DNA from: Nostoc sp. CCCryo 231-06
Lineage (GTDB): Bacteria; Cyanobacteriota; Cyanobacteriia; Cyanobacteriales; Nostocaceae
Assembly: GCA_023522315.1 (NCBI GenBank)
Contig: JAHCSU010000419.1
Coordinates: forward strand, 30,844-94,843
Length of the DNA: 64,000 bases
Direction of reading: 5' to 3'
Below are positions 36,986-45,792 of the stretch, piece by piece. Under the pieces are notes generated by a model that saw only the letters and a program-made list of their open reading frames with translations, was not told the origin of the DNA and searched no databases. How positions within the stretch are numbered: the first letter of the stretch is position 1; each line of letters opens with the position of its first letter. A program made the position numbers and the translations under genes.

Positions 36986-37321
36986 CTAAGGATAGTCTAA
37001 TGGCTCAGATTTTAATCGGGACTGTGCGTAGGCGTAGCCCGCCGCAGACATCGCCTGACGACAACGTTCAAGACTAGGATCTCCCGCAAAAACTCGCCGA
37101 TTTAGCTGATGAGCGATTTCGATCATATCCCTACTTGGTAGCCAGGGAAAAATCACTATGTCCCCAGATGCCGAAAACATCTTGATTAGCTGTTCAATCA
37201 TCTGCTCCTTTAAATCTGATTCTGGAAAGATAATCACAGTTTTCGCTCGTTCAACTAACCAATCATGATCCCAGTCATCAGAGGTAATGGCAATGGCAAG
37301 AGCTTTTTTTAACTTGCTCAC
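36986..37321 (-). CDS. Small hypothetical protein with repeat-encoded segment
   Basis: A 111-residue protein, not recognised. It is soluble, with alternating beta/alpha character: TVIIFPESDLKEQMIEQLIKMF, GDIVIFPWLPSRDMIEIAHQLNRRVFAGD. The stretch near residues 88-99 (around AMSAAGYAYAQS) is encoded by a copy of a short palindromic repeat (37025-37044). It is cotranscribable with the cluster but separated by 491 bases. It may be a nucleotide- or stress-related small protein; no function is proposed. Confidence 0.5.
   Translation of the reverse strand: MSKLKKALAIAITSDDWDHDWLVERAKTVIIFPESDLKEQMIEQLIKMFSASGDIVIFPWLPSRDMIEIAHQLNRRVFAGDPSLERCRQAMSAAGYAYAQSRLKSEPLDYP
37025..37044. repeat. Short palindromic repeat (copy 1 of a family)
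   Basis: TGCGTAGGCGTAGCCCGCCG lies inside the small hypothetical gene. An exact inverted copy is at 37948-37967, a 17-base copy at 50260-50276 inside the PATAN regulator gene, and a related form near 43727-43750. Confidence 0.7.
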
Positions 37322-37476
37322 AATTTGTCTAGACTACTTTCTACATAAAATTGATCATAGCCAATTATGATGTTGATTCTTATCTGTGAAAGTTTGAAAC
37401 TAAGTATTTTTTGTCAATATGTCTAAATGTAGAAATAAATTTATTGAAAGCGGCATAGGGCACAAGAGGCAGAGAG

Positions 37477-37657
37477 GAATGGCACTAAGAAAAGCGTAAA
37501 TCCCTGGTATTCCTAGCTTTTGGGTGTGGGGTGTGGGGAATTAAAAAGATGTTGAACTCCTTGACGCAACTAAAATTTAATTGTCTTAAAACTATCCCCT
37601 ACACCCTACCCCCTAGACCCTGCCCTAGCGAGGTTTCACCTTTTCTTAGTGCCATTC
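37477..37657. mobile_element. 181-bp MITE related to the neighbouring IS4-type element
   Basis: Perfect 18-bp terminal inverted repeats GAATGGCACTAAGAAAAG (37477-37494 and, inverted, 37640-37657) are the same as the ends of the IS at 39637-41261. An exact 11-bp target duplication GAGGCAGAGAG flanks it (37466-37476 and 37658-37668). It has no transposase, so it was probably moved in trans. The open frames inside it look meaningless. The region 37322-38025 holds only this element, the Fur-like site and a palindromic repeat. Confidence 0.85.
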
Positions 37658-37805
37658 GAGGCAGAGAGGAAAGACTTACTGCCTTAGACCTCTGCCCCCC
37701 ATTCCCCTTTTGGACATGGTTTTTCATACAAGAAGAAGAATAATCACGCTCAAGAAGGACAAGGATGAGGGAAGACGTTAAGTAAGTAGCTTGATATTTT
37801 CTAAA

Positions 37806-37824
37806 ATTAATGATAATCTTTATT
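37806..37824. promoter_or_regulatory. Candidate Fur box
   Basis: ATTAATGATAATCTTTATT matches 15 of 19 positions of the classical Fur consensus GATAATGATAATCATTATC. It lies 200 bases before the plus-strand group that ends in an MbtH-like gene, in the divergent zone of a putative siderophore cluster. An AT-rich background makes chance matches possible. Confidence 0.5.
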
Positions 37825-37947
37825 ATTAAGTAAATTTAGCAAGTCAAAACATCACCCTTTGGTGTCGGTCTACTTATGAAGTTTAATCATGGCAACTTGG
37901 TATCCCATTCAACTTTATACTGGTCTGAGGAGTGGATGCGATGCCTA

Positions 37948-37967
37948 CGGCGGGCTACGCCTACGCA
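37948..37967. repeat. Short palindromic repeat (copy 2, inverted)
   Basis: CGGCGGGCTACGCCTACGCA is the exact reverse complement of 37025-37044. It interrupts a short frame (MATWYPIQLYTG...) that starts near 37890, so a small upstream gene may have been broken here. Confidence 0.6.
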
Positions 37968-38025
37968 GATGTCTATTAGTTTTGCAGCAGAAAATCTTGT
38001 GAATTAGGAAGAACCTTTTTGCTTT

Positions 38026-38307
38026 ATGATTCCTGATAGTATTGCTCTGACAGCTTGGCTTGATCCCTCATTAACAGCGCATCAGCAGTTAATTTCTCAT
38101 CCCTTGGGTGTAAAAAAGCTAACGAGCGTAAAAATCACAATTAATAGCGACAAACATTTGACTGATGCTATGTCTCTGCTTTGTACACATAGTGCTGTCG
38201 CTGTTGAACGAGGGGAATCTCCACTACTAGAGTTGACCTTTGATGAGGGTATCAGAGAAAAAAATCTCGATGCACGACCAATTCTGCCAATTTTGTTGAA
38301 ATATTAA
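38026..38307 (+). CDS. Small hypothetical protein upstream of the MbtH-like gene
   Basis: A 93-residue protein, not recognised: MIPDSIALTAWLDPSLTA..., with a short beta-like KKLTSVKITINSD and an acidic LLELTFDEGIREK. No signal peptide or membrane segment. It is first of three small plus-strand genes leading to the MbtH-like gene, and could be the 3' remnant of a longer gene disrupted by the repeat at 37948. Low confidence as a functional gene. Confidence 0.4.
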   Translation: MIPDSIALTAWLDPSLTAHQQLISHPLGVKKLTSVKITINSDKHLTDAMSLLCTHSAVAVERGESPLLELTFDEGIREKNLDARPILPILLKY

Positions 38308-38359
38308 AACATAGCCTGATAACATCACTGGCCAAAAGAATGTGAACTGAGGTATTACT

Positions 38360-38695
38360 ATGGCAACAATGGGAAAGTATTGCAAAGCTTACTCTTTGAA
38401 AAAATTACGTGAATTTAGTCAGTGGACTAAGTATGCTGAAAATACAAGGAGAGAAAACAAATCAGTTGAGGGTAAGGAAGTCGAAAGTAATAGAGAGTTA
38501 ACTGATGATGACTTTCTTTACCTACAGGAAAATTACGTAGTGACTGATGGGATTTTCAAGGATGAGAATATCATTTTTGACAATATAACACCCGAATGGA
38601 AGGAGTTTTGTCACAAGACCTTAGCATTTGAGATTCCAGTCTACGAACCTGTACTTGTACAAGCATCAACAAATCAAAACAAAAGTGATTCTTAA
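38360..38695 (+). CDS. Conserved-looking hypothetical protein in the MbtH group
   Basis: A 111-residue acidic soluble protein: MATMGKYCKAYSLKKLREFSQW at the N-terminus, LTDDDFLYLQENYVVTDGIFKDENIIFDNITPEWKEFC in the middle. No known domain is recognised. The compact, non-repetitive sequence, the neighbour 15 bases downstream and the shared direction with the MbtH-like gene suggest an accessory protein of the same operon. No function is assigned. Confidence 0.6.
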   Translation: MATMGKYCKAYSLKKLREFSQWTKYAENTRRENKSVEGKEVESNRELTDDDFLYLQENYVVTDGIFKDENIIFDNITPEWKEFCHKTLAFEIPVYEPVLVQASTNQNKSDS

Positions 38696-38710
38696 GAGGG
38701 AGACATCTGT

Positions 38711-39037
38711 ATGAATGAATTAGTGCAACGTTTGTCAGAAGGTGAACATTCTGTTGAAGCAAGCTTACGACCGGAAAAAACAGCTATAGCACTGAAAGAA
38801 AGTATTGACCGAGGGTACGTACATATCAAATTCACAAATACTAGCGGAGGTACTGATTTAGGTGTCAGACTCGACCCAGAAGCATCTAATTTGCAAGAAG
38901 CTGACTTTGAGCTTCAAACAGGGAGGGTTCATCTGGTTGGGAACTTGACACTGAATTACGTGAAAGTTCGATGTATTGCAGATATTGAACTGGCAACTTT
39001 AGAAGGTAAGGGACACCTTCAACCAGTGGAATCGTGA
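38711..39037 (+). CDS. Hypothetical protein in the MbtH group
   Basis: A 108-residue protein: MNELVQRLSEGEHSVEASLRP, then beta-rich stretches YVHIKFTNTSGGTDLGVRLD and GRVHLVGNLTLNYVKVRCIADIELATLEGKGHL, which look like a small beta-sandwich or carrier/chaperone fold. GAGGGAG lies just before its ATG. It starts 15 bases after the previous gene, so the two are co-translated. The family is not recognised. Confidence 0.6.
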   Translation: MNELVQRLSEGEHSVEASLRPEKTAIALKESIDRGYVHIKFTNTSGGTDLGVRLDPEASNLQEADFELQTGRVHLVGNLTLNYVKVRCIADIELATLEGKGHLQPVES

Positions 39038-39103
39038 GATTTCCCCGTGCAAATTATTGTAGAGTACTCCCTTATCAAAACAGCAATATTGGCGTCAGTC
39101 GCC

Positions 39104-39281
39104 AGAATGGGCTAAACGCACCGCTACCGCTAACAGAATCGCATTCTGTGCACCCAGCGAATGAATAAGTTTAAGACCCCGACTAAATCATAGATTTGGT
39201 GCAAAACAATTAGTGGTGGGTTCTAATCCTTCACTTTCTTGTTCTGAATTCTGTTAGCGCAGCGGGGCGTAGCCCATTCTG
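39104..39281. repeat. Inverted-repeat pair between two small genes
   Basis: The segment 39104-39140 and its imperfect inverse 39248-39281 share CAGAATGGGCTA and GCTAACAGAAT blocks. This suggests a MITE-like unit of about 180 bases in the 300-base gap before the MbtH-like gene. Nothing else is seen in that gap. Confidence 0.5.
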
Positions 39282-39338
39282 AATTCTTCTTCAATAAATC
39301 TTAGAAAACATAGCAAATTAAATCGCAGGAGACAAATT

Positions 39339-39566
39339 ATGTATCAAGACGACAAAGAAGACACAACAATTTACAAAGTTGTAGTCAATCATGAAGAACA
39401 GTATTCCATTTGGCCTGCTGACCGAGAAAACGCACTCGGCTGGAAAGATGCTGGTAAAAGTGGTTTAAAACAAGAATGTCTAGATTACATCAAAGAAGTT
39501 TGGACTGATATGAGACCACTTAGCCTTCGCAAGAAAATGGAAGAAGCTGCTGGGGGGAAATCATAA
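39339..39566 (+). CDS. MbtH-like protein
   Basis: A 75-residue MbtH-family protein with the full signature: [44 protein letters not shown], including the three invariant tryptophans and the TDMRPLSLR end. These proteins bind NRPS adenylation domains and are often needed for their folding and activity. AGGAG precedes the ATG. It is the only one in the window, so it probably serves the A domains at 15387-24983 and 31152-36494. It lies on the opposite strand, beyond the divergent control region, and ends 70 bases before the IS element. Confidence 0.93.
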   Translation: MYQDDKEDTTIYKVVVNHEEQYSIWPADRENALGWKDAGKSGLKQECLDYIKEVWTDMRPLSLRKKMEEAAGGKS

Positions 39567-39636
39567 CGCATTTGATTTTTCGTAAAGGTTGTCCAAGGTC
39601 AAGAGTCAAAGATCAAAAAACTCTGGACTCTTGACC

Positions 39637-41261
39637 GAATGGCACTAAGAAAAGGCGAAACGCTTATCAATTAAGCAGTTTGCAATTGCTTTCTTAATTC
39701 ATTCCGGGGTTTGGTCATCAAGGGGTAAATTTTTGGGCGACGCTTACGGACTCGTGGTTCATTTCTAGCAGGGCGGTCAGGAACAGCCTTGTGAGCAATA
39801 ATTTTTAGCAAAGTGCGATAAAGAGAGAGACGTTTTTGAGAAGAAGCAGCCTCTAATTTGGGAATAAAATTAATTAAATGATGGCGAGTACCTTGCAAGG
39901 ATAAGCGATTTGGAGGGGTATTATAAGTAGTTCCAGCCGACCACATTAAGCTACGAAGTAGATTGTAAGCCAGCAAATAAACGTAAATTTCTTTGCGTAC
40001 CATCGGGGGTGTTTTACATCGTAGAACATCCATACCTAAGGTAGTTTTGAGATGTCTTAAATCTAGTTCAACATCCCAGCGTTGGCCATAAAGCCCAACA
40101 ATTGCCAGAGTAGAATAAGTTGCTTCATCTAAAAGAGTAGTAATTAAGCTAACTTGTTGAGTCCGAAAACCAGGAATAACAATATAATAGTAAATCTCTC
40201 GCACAGTTATGGAAGGAGGTAAAGCATTAAATTCATCTTTATTCAATCCTTTTGGACAAGTTTTAGGCTTATACCAAGTCACTAATTTGTCGCAATCTCC
40301 AACAATTTTACCTTTTCGCATAGTTGTTGTGCGAGATTGGTGTTTACGGAACACAGCATCACAATCAAGCGTTTTAATAGTAAACATATCGGCGTAAGCA
40401 CAAAAAGCTCTATCCCGAATGGCACATCATTAGGTTTGAGAAAACTGTACAGTTTTCTGGCTAATTTAATATCATGAGTGTTCATAACATCTATGCAAAA
40501 AGCAATAGCTGCTCCCGTTACTAAACTGAATATGACACCAATTTTGGCAATTGGGAATCCACGTCCCGGCTTTTGACTACTGGGTTGTGGGTATTCTTTT
40601 TGGTTTTCTTGTGTGTCAGGCATGGAAACTGTTGAGCCATCTATTACTTTCACATTTCGGCCACACCATAAATATTCTTCTACAACTTTTCCTTCTAAAT
40701 TTTGTGCTGATTCATTGAAAACTTTCTCTAATAGCAATTCTGGCAATCTTGACCGTGCTTGACAGTAAGCACTCGTATCTGTGGAAGGAACTTCTACTTC
40801 TGATTCTGCCAAATGTGCAATTATTTTACTCACGGCATTATGACAACTTTTATCAGTATCCAAAACTTGTGACAAAAATGCCCACAAGGTTACGAACGGG
40901 TCAAATAACCGTTTTTTATATTTAATTTTTAGCTCAGACATTGCAAGTTTGATTGCAGATTCCGGCAATAATTCTTTAAAAGGTAGCCCTAAACTCTGGC
41001 TAAATTTATCCTTGAGGATTTGTACTCGTAGTGTCACAGTAGTATTTATAGTGTTGGCTTGCTCGTATCAAAGAAAGTATTTCATGAACGAGTAAGCTTT
41101 TTTTACCTATGAAAACTTTTTGGGCAACCCTCCACCGTTACCGCTTCCATTTCATAGTCCCTACAAAAAATAGCGGGAGCAGCCAAGCGTCCACTTCTAT
41201 TAACGCATTAAGACTTGTAATGCTTATGCAGCATAGTTTATAGCTTTTCTTAGTGCCATTC
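39637..41261. mobile_element. IS4-type insertion sequence with 18-bp terminal inverted repeats
   Basis: Ends are GAATGGCACTAAGAAAAG (39637-39654) and its perfect inverse (41244-41261), 1625 bases apart. The transposase runs on the minus strand. The 11 bases flanking left (GACTCTTGACC) and right (GCTAAAGAACA) do not match, so there is no target duplication. The right end cuts directly into an ABC transporter gene whose 5' part is nowhere in the window, so an IS-linked deletion or recombination between two copies is likely. Confidence 0.85.
39671..41037 (-). pseudogene. IS4-family transposase, frameshifted
   Basis: Two overlapping frames make one transposase. The upstream part (from 41037) has VKVIDGSTVSMPDTQENQ with the first catalytic Asp and KPGRGFPIAKIGVIFSL. 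The downstream part (to 39671) has the missing DRAFCAYADMF block with the second Asp and YGQRWDVELDLRHLKTTLGM with the catalytic Glu. The frame changes at the CCC run 40414-40416: one more G on the coding strand would restore DVPFGDRAF. The break is between catalytic residues, so the protein is dead unless the shift is programmed or a sequencing error. Confidence 0.85.
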
Positions 41262-42425
41262 GCTAAAGAACAAAGCTATCTCATAGAATCCCTTAGCGGA
41301 ATTCGTACCGTCCGCTCATTGTCAATTGAACAGACTGTGCGCTGGCGTTGGGAGGAACTACTGAATGATTTGGTCAAAAAATCCTTTAATGCTCAGATAA
41401 TTGGTAATCAGTTGCAAATTATCAGTGGCGTTATCCAAACTTTTGTAAATACTGCATTGCTGTGGTATGGAGCGACCCAGGTAATTAATGGCGAACTGAC
41501 TATTGGACAATTAGTTGCTTTCAATATGTTGGTGGGTAATGTCTTGAGTCCTTTCCAGAGGCTATCTATGCTGTGGAATCAATTGCAAGAAATTGTGATT
41601 TCCACCGAACGCATAAATGATGTGTTGGAAGCAGAACCAGAAGAAGACTTAGAAACTAAACCCCGGAAGGTGTTGGGTAAGCTGCGCGGTCACATTAGCT
41701 TTCATAATGTCACCTTTCGCTATCACTCAGAAAGTGAGACTAACGTCTTAGAAAATCTTAACTTTGAAATCCAGCCGGAACAGATGGTTGCAGTGGTGGG
41801 GCGCAGTGGTTCTGGAAAAACAACGCTGAGTAAGTTGATATTGGGTTTATATCCACCAACAGATGGCAAACTACTGATTGATGGCCGTGATATCACTAGT
41901 GTTTCGTTGCGATCGCTCCGTTCTCAAATCGGCGTTGTAGACCAAGATACTTTTCTCTTTGGTGGGACTATTCGGGAAAACATTGCGATCGCTCATCCAA
42001 ATGCCTCTTTAGAAGAAATTATCCAAGCAGCAAAATACGCTGGAGCCGATGAATTTATTCAAAAACTACCGATGGGTTACGAATCCGAAATTGGTGAAAG
42101 CGGCGGTATGCTTTCTGGTGGACAACGCCAACGCCTAGCGATCGCTCGTGCTTTGCTTGGAAATCCTCGGTTATTACTGTTTGATGAAGCCACCAGCCAC
42201 CTAGATTCTGAATCAGAACGAATTATTCAAAACAACCTCAAAACAATTCTTCGAGGACGCACAAGTATAATCATTGCCCATCGTCTCTCTACAGTCCGCA
42301 ACGCTGACTTGATTCTGGTTTTAGATCAAGGCATTTTGGTAGAAAGCGGTACTCACGACGAGTTAATCACCAAAAAAGGTCATTATTACTACCTGAATCA
42401 ACAACAACTGGCTCAAGTTAGTTGA
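41253..42425 (+). pseudogene. 5'-truncated peptide-export ABC transporter
   Basis: The frame encodes the end of a transmembrane domain (ESLSGIRTVRSLSIEQ, VNTALLWYGATQVINGELTIGQLVAFNMLVGNVLSPFQRL) and a complete ATPase: Walker A VVGRSGSGKTTLSK, Q-loop VDQDTFLFGGT, signature LSGGQRQRLAIARALL, Walker B RLLLFDEATSHLD and switch His in IIAHRLSTVR. This is the C-terminal half of an HlyB/C39-peptidase type exporter. Most of the membrane domain and any N-terminal peptidase are missing at the IS junction (41261/41262). The only start codon available is a GTG within the IS terminal repeat. It is therefore almost certainly non-functional for export. Confidence 0.85.
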
Positions 42426-42503
42426 AATTGGCCATTGATCAATAATTAATAGTTCTTCTTTATTTACTCCCTCATAGCTTGCGGGGGGAGTGTCAAAGCA
42501 GTT

Positions 42504-43715
42504 ATGGTCAAAGAAGGAGATACAGTCAGAGCCGGTCAGGTTTTAGTAGAACTAGAGACTGATGTCCTGCAAACGGAACTGCAACAAGTCCAGAGTAAAT
42601 TGCAAGGGTTACAAAATCGGCAATCGCAACTGGAATTGCTCAAAAATCAACTCCTAATGTCAACTAATCTCTTAGAGCAACAAAATAAATCTCAAGAATT
42701 AGAAAAAATAGCTCAAGTTAACCAGGCCCAGCAAAACCTGGATGCCAAACTCAGTAGCTATAACCTGCAAAAGTTAGAAAAGCAAGCATTAGTTAAGCAA
42801 GCCGAGCAGCAGATTTATACCACTCGTGACGATCAGCAATCAGCTAAAACTCGTTTGAGTATAGATTCTAGGCAAGTTCAACGTTTTAGCAAACTCGTTC
42901 AGGATGGTGCAGTTTCTGCAACCCAAATTGATCAACTCAAAAAAGAAGAACAAGAAAGCAAACGACTCTATAGCAAGGCTATATCAGATATTAAACAAGC
43001 ACAATTGCAGTTAGCAGGAGAGCTAAATCGTTATCAAGTAACTATCAATACGTTGGAGTCTGATATCAAACAAGCAAAACTGCGACTGCAAGAGGAACAA
43101 AGTAGCTATAAAAGTTTGATGCAAGCCGGACAACTGGCTGTAATGAAAAATCAGGAACAGCTAAAAGACCTACAGGCGCAAATAACAGCAATGCAATCAG
43201 AAGTGGCTCAGACTAGAAGCCAGATTACATCTATAAAAGTTCAGATACAGCAACGAGTGGTGCGATCGCCAATTAATGGGGTGATTTTTGAATTACCCAC
43301 CACGAAGTCAGGAGCAGTAGTACAACTCGGTCAAAGGATTGCCCAAATCGCACCCAAGAATGCAGACTTCGTACTCAGAGCTAATATGCCTAATCAGGAT
43401 AGTGGTTTTTTGAAGCTAGGAATGCCAGTTAAAGTCAAGTTTGATGCCTATCCCTTCCAGGAATATGGCATCGTGCAAGGGAAAGTTACTTGGATCTCTC
43501 CTGACTCGAAAATTACCCAAACTCCCCAAGGGAACGTCGAAAACTATGAATTAGAAATCACCTTAGATCAGCAGTATGTCGAAAATGGCAACAAACGTAT
43601 CCCATTAGGTGCTGGTCAGACAGCAAATGCTGAAGTCATCATTCGCCAACGGCGGGTGATTGATTTTGTTTTAGATCCGTTCAAGAAACTGCAAAAAGGC
43701 GGTTTAGAGATTTAG
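42504..43715 (+). pseudogene. HlyD-family membrane fusion protein, N-terminally truncated
   Basis: A 403-residue periplasmic adaptor with a half-lipoyl segment (VKEGDTVRAGQVLVELET), long alternating coiled-coil arms rich in Gln/Lys (about residues 20-230), the second lipoyl half (VVRSPINGVIFELP, AVVQLGQRIAQIAPKN) and a C-terminal beta-barrel domain. The N-terminal cytoplasmic/transmembrane anchor normally found 60-150 residues ahead is absent. The frame can be followed only about 16 codons upstream of the ATG, through GGSVKAV, before a stop near 42452. Either the 5' part was deleted together with that of the ABC gene, or a soluble remnant is made. Confidence 0.7.
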
Positions 43716-43726
43716 TCAGAGCAATG

Positions 43727-43750
43727 CCTACGGCGGCAAGCTACGCACTG
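43727..43750. repeat. Short palindromic repeat (variant copy)
   Basis: AATGCCTACGGCGGCAAGCTACGC is a variant of the GCCTACGGCGGGCTACGCC family seen at 37025, 37948 and 50260, located just after the HlyD-like gene. Confidence 0.55.
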
Positions 43751-43843
43751 AAATTAGGAAATACGACAAAGGAGATAAAAAAATAAATAACTCCTAACTA
43801 ACTTACACTGCCCCATGCCTTTAATAATTGGAGATATCGTGTT

Positions 43844-44641
43844 ATGCCCCACAATCTGACAATTTCCAGATCAGATATTATCCACAGCCTTAAGCTCTCC
43901 TGTCAGATACCTGATGTAGTCGAGGCGATCGCATCGCAAAGCATCATTACCGAAGCAGCTCAAGAGCTAGGAATTACAGTCACACCAGAAGAACTACAGC
44001 AAGAAGGAGATGGCTTAAGGTTTGCTAAGAAGCTTGTCAAAGCTAAAGAAACCTGGACATGGCTAGAAAAACACCACCTGTCTGTGAATGAGTTTGAAGA
44101 ATTAGCTTACAACAACATCCTTTCGCGGAAGTTAGCAAATCATCTATTTTCTGATCAACTCGAAAAGCACTTTTATGAACACCAACTAAATTATGTCGCC
44201 GCCGTTACCTACCAAGTCGTCTTCGAGGATCGAGACTTGGCTTTAGAGCTTTTTTATGCCCTAGAAGAAGGCGAAATCAATTTTCCTGAAATCGCTCGTC
44301 TATATATCTCAGAACCAGAACTCCGCCGTGCTTATGGATATCAAGGACTCCGATACCGCAAAGATTTTCGCCCAGAGATTGCAGCATCTGTATTTGTTGC
44401 TGCACCACCAAAAGCTCTCAAACCGATTACGACTCCCAAGGGAGTGCATTTAATTTGGGTGGAAGAAATTATTCAACCCCAATTAGATGAACAATTGCGC
44501 CAAAAAATCATTACAGAATCATTTTCTGATTGGTTAAAGCAACAAATCAACGCTATGAAAATTGCCACTCAAATAGATTCCGATGCAAATGTGCGATCGC
44601 AGGAGGAATTGCCAGATATGTCATTCACCAAGACTAAATAA
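43844..44641 (+). CDS. Parvulin/SurA-like peptidyl-prolyl isomerase of a peptide-export cassette
   Basis: A 265-residue protein with a helical SurA-like N-terminal part (ITEAAQELGITVTPEELQQEGDGLRF) and a degenerate PpiC/parvulin domain at about 125-215 ([74 protein letters not shown]). There is no signal peptide, so it is probably cytoplasmic. Such proteins are commonly found between HlyD-type adaptors and double-glycine peptide genes in cyanobacteria, where they may keep the substrate unfolded for export. It ends 402 bases before the precursor-like gene. That gap is AT-rich with no other gene. Confidence 0.75.
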   Translation: MPHNLTISRSDIIHSLKLSCQIPDVVEAIASQSIITEAAQELGITVTPEELQQEGDGLRFAKKLVKAKETWTWLEKHHLSVNEFEELAYNNILSRKLANHLFSDQLEKHFYEHQLNYVAAVTYQVVFEDRDLALELFYALEEGEINFPEIARLYISEPELRRAYGYQGLRYRKDFRPEIAASVFVAAPPKALKPITTPKGVHLIWVEEIIQPQLDEQLRQKIITESFSDWLKQQINAMKIATQIDSDANVRSQEELPDMSFTKTK

Positions 44642-44974
44642 GCCATTAAATTTATCTTACTAAAGGTAGATGCTTTTAAGTTTCAAAAATGTTATGGATG
44701 CTGGTATGCTTGCTTAGAATTTAATAATTTGTTCTCTTTAGTATTTTGTGAACATATCCACAACTTACCAGCTTAGTGCTTAAAAAAATTAAGTTTAATC
44801 TTCATAAGTCTTGCTGGGCAGTAACTAAGGTTATTAATGCCTAAAATTATTTTAGTTTTTTTAATATTAGCTAATAGTATATGCTCCTTTTTAAGCTTAA
44901 ATACATTAGTTTTTTAAATCATAAATTTATCAGTAAAAATTGACTTTTCAAGGAAAAAACTGTAGTATTTGTAT

Positions 44975-44993
44975 AACCAGTTACAGACTGGTT
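44975..44993. promoter_or_regulatory. Inverted repeat upstream of the leader-peptide gene
   Basis: AACCAGT, five bases, ACTGGTT lies about 50 bases before the start codon. It could be an operator or a 5'-UTR hairpin. It is the only clear dyad in the 44642-45043 gap. Confidence 0.35.
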
Positions 44994-45043
44994 AAGACAA
45001 AGATTCATTAAAAAAAAAGTTACACTTTTCAGGAGAAACTCAA

Positions 45044-45379
45044 ATGGTTATTTCTGATCTAAACTACTTGGAAAATTCCTTGGAAGAAATTTTCGGTGGT
45101 CGTGGTACTAACATCAACAACTTCTATACTGCAACCAAGACAGTTACAGCTAATGTTGATGAAACCTTCACCAATACAATTACCACTAACTTGGGTGGTT
45201 TAACAGGAAACGTTGCTGAATTAGTTGTTAGCGCTGATGCTACTGGCGAGAATACCTTCTCCAGCGTCATTGGTGGTGTACAAACCGAAGCGAATCGCTC
45301 TGAAACTTTCGTTAATGCTATTTCTGCTACCATTCAGAATCCTACCAACCAACAGGGAGGAGGGATCAGGACTCACTAA
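45044..45379 (+). CDS. Double-glycine-leader peptide (putative exported/bacteriocin-like precursor)
   Basis: A 111-residue protein with a typical cyanobacterial double-glycine leader: MVISDLNYLENSLEEIFGG, with LNYLE and cleavage expected after GG at residues 18-19. The remaining 92 residues are Thr/Asn/Val-rich and low in charge, with no Cys, and show weak internal periodicity (TVTANVDETFTNTITTN, SADATGENTFSSVIGG, RSETFVNAISATIQN), suggesting a beta-rich secreted product. The tail is QQGGGIRTH. AGGAG stands 9 bases before the ATG. The exporter genes upstream are damaged, so export would need a second transporter elsewhere. Bacteriocin activity is not proven; a structural or adhesive peptide is equally possible. 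Confidence 0.75.
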   Translation: MVISDLNYLENSLEEIFGGRGTNINNFYTATKTVTANVDETFTNTITTNLGGLTGNVAELVVSADATGENTFSSVIGGVQTEANRSETFVNAISATIQNPTNQQGGGIRTH

Positions 45380-45399
45380 CCCACATTTTTAAACGTGGG
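45380..45399 (+). terminator. Hairpin after the leader-peptide gene
   Basis: CCCACATTT, two bases, AAACGTGGG with one mismatch begins at the stop codon. There is no T-run after it, so it is only a candidate terminator or mRNA-stabilising hairpin. Confidence 0.45.
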
Positions 45400-45792
45400 A
45401 TTGAAAACTTGGGCACTGCAATTCTTCCGCTACGCGTCTTGAAAAACATCTTTTTTTTGAGTGAGCTTCAGACTCACAGCTAAAATTTAAAAATTCTTTC
45501 GTGTTTCCTGTTAAGACTTTTCTCTCGCTTTTTCGGTGAAAGAAATCATTGAACCCCAACGCGCCTCCAAAGTTCAGCATCTAAACAAATACCATACTCA
45601 GTAAACCAAAACATTTTTAGAAGTCTTACCATCTGAACATTCCAGCTAAAGCCAGGGATATCACAAAACTCACAAACCCCTATTATTACGTTAGTTTTCA
45701 ATTTGTGGTTTACTGATACTTGAGCTTTAGTATCATAACAATCTGTCAAAGAAGAGGAAAGGGGGCAGGGGGCACAAAGCTTAGGAGAGAAC

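Noticed and set aside
37531..37743. 70-codon plus-strand frame
   Set aside because: It lies mostly across the MITE and its flank, has low-complexity Pro/Thr content and no ribosome site.
40416..40425. IS-end-like GAATGGCAC inside the transposase gene
   Set aside because: Only nine bases match the terminal repeat and they are explained as codons for the conserved DVPF stretch; judged a coincidence.
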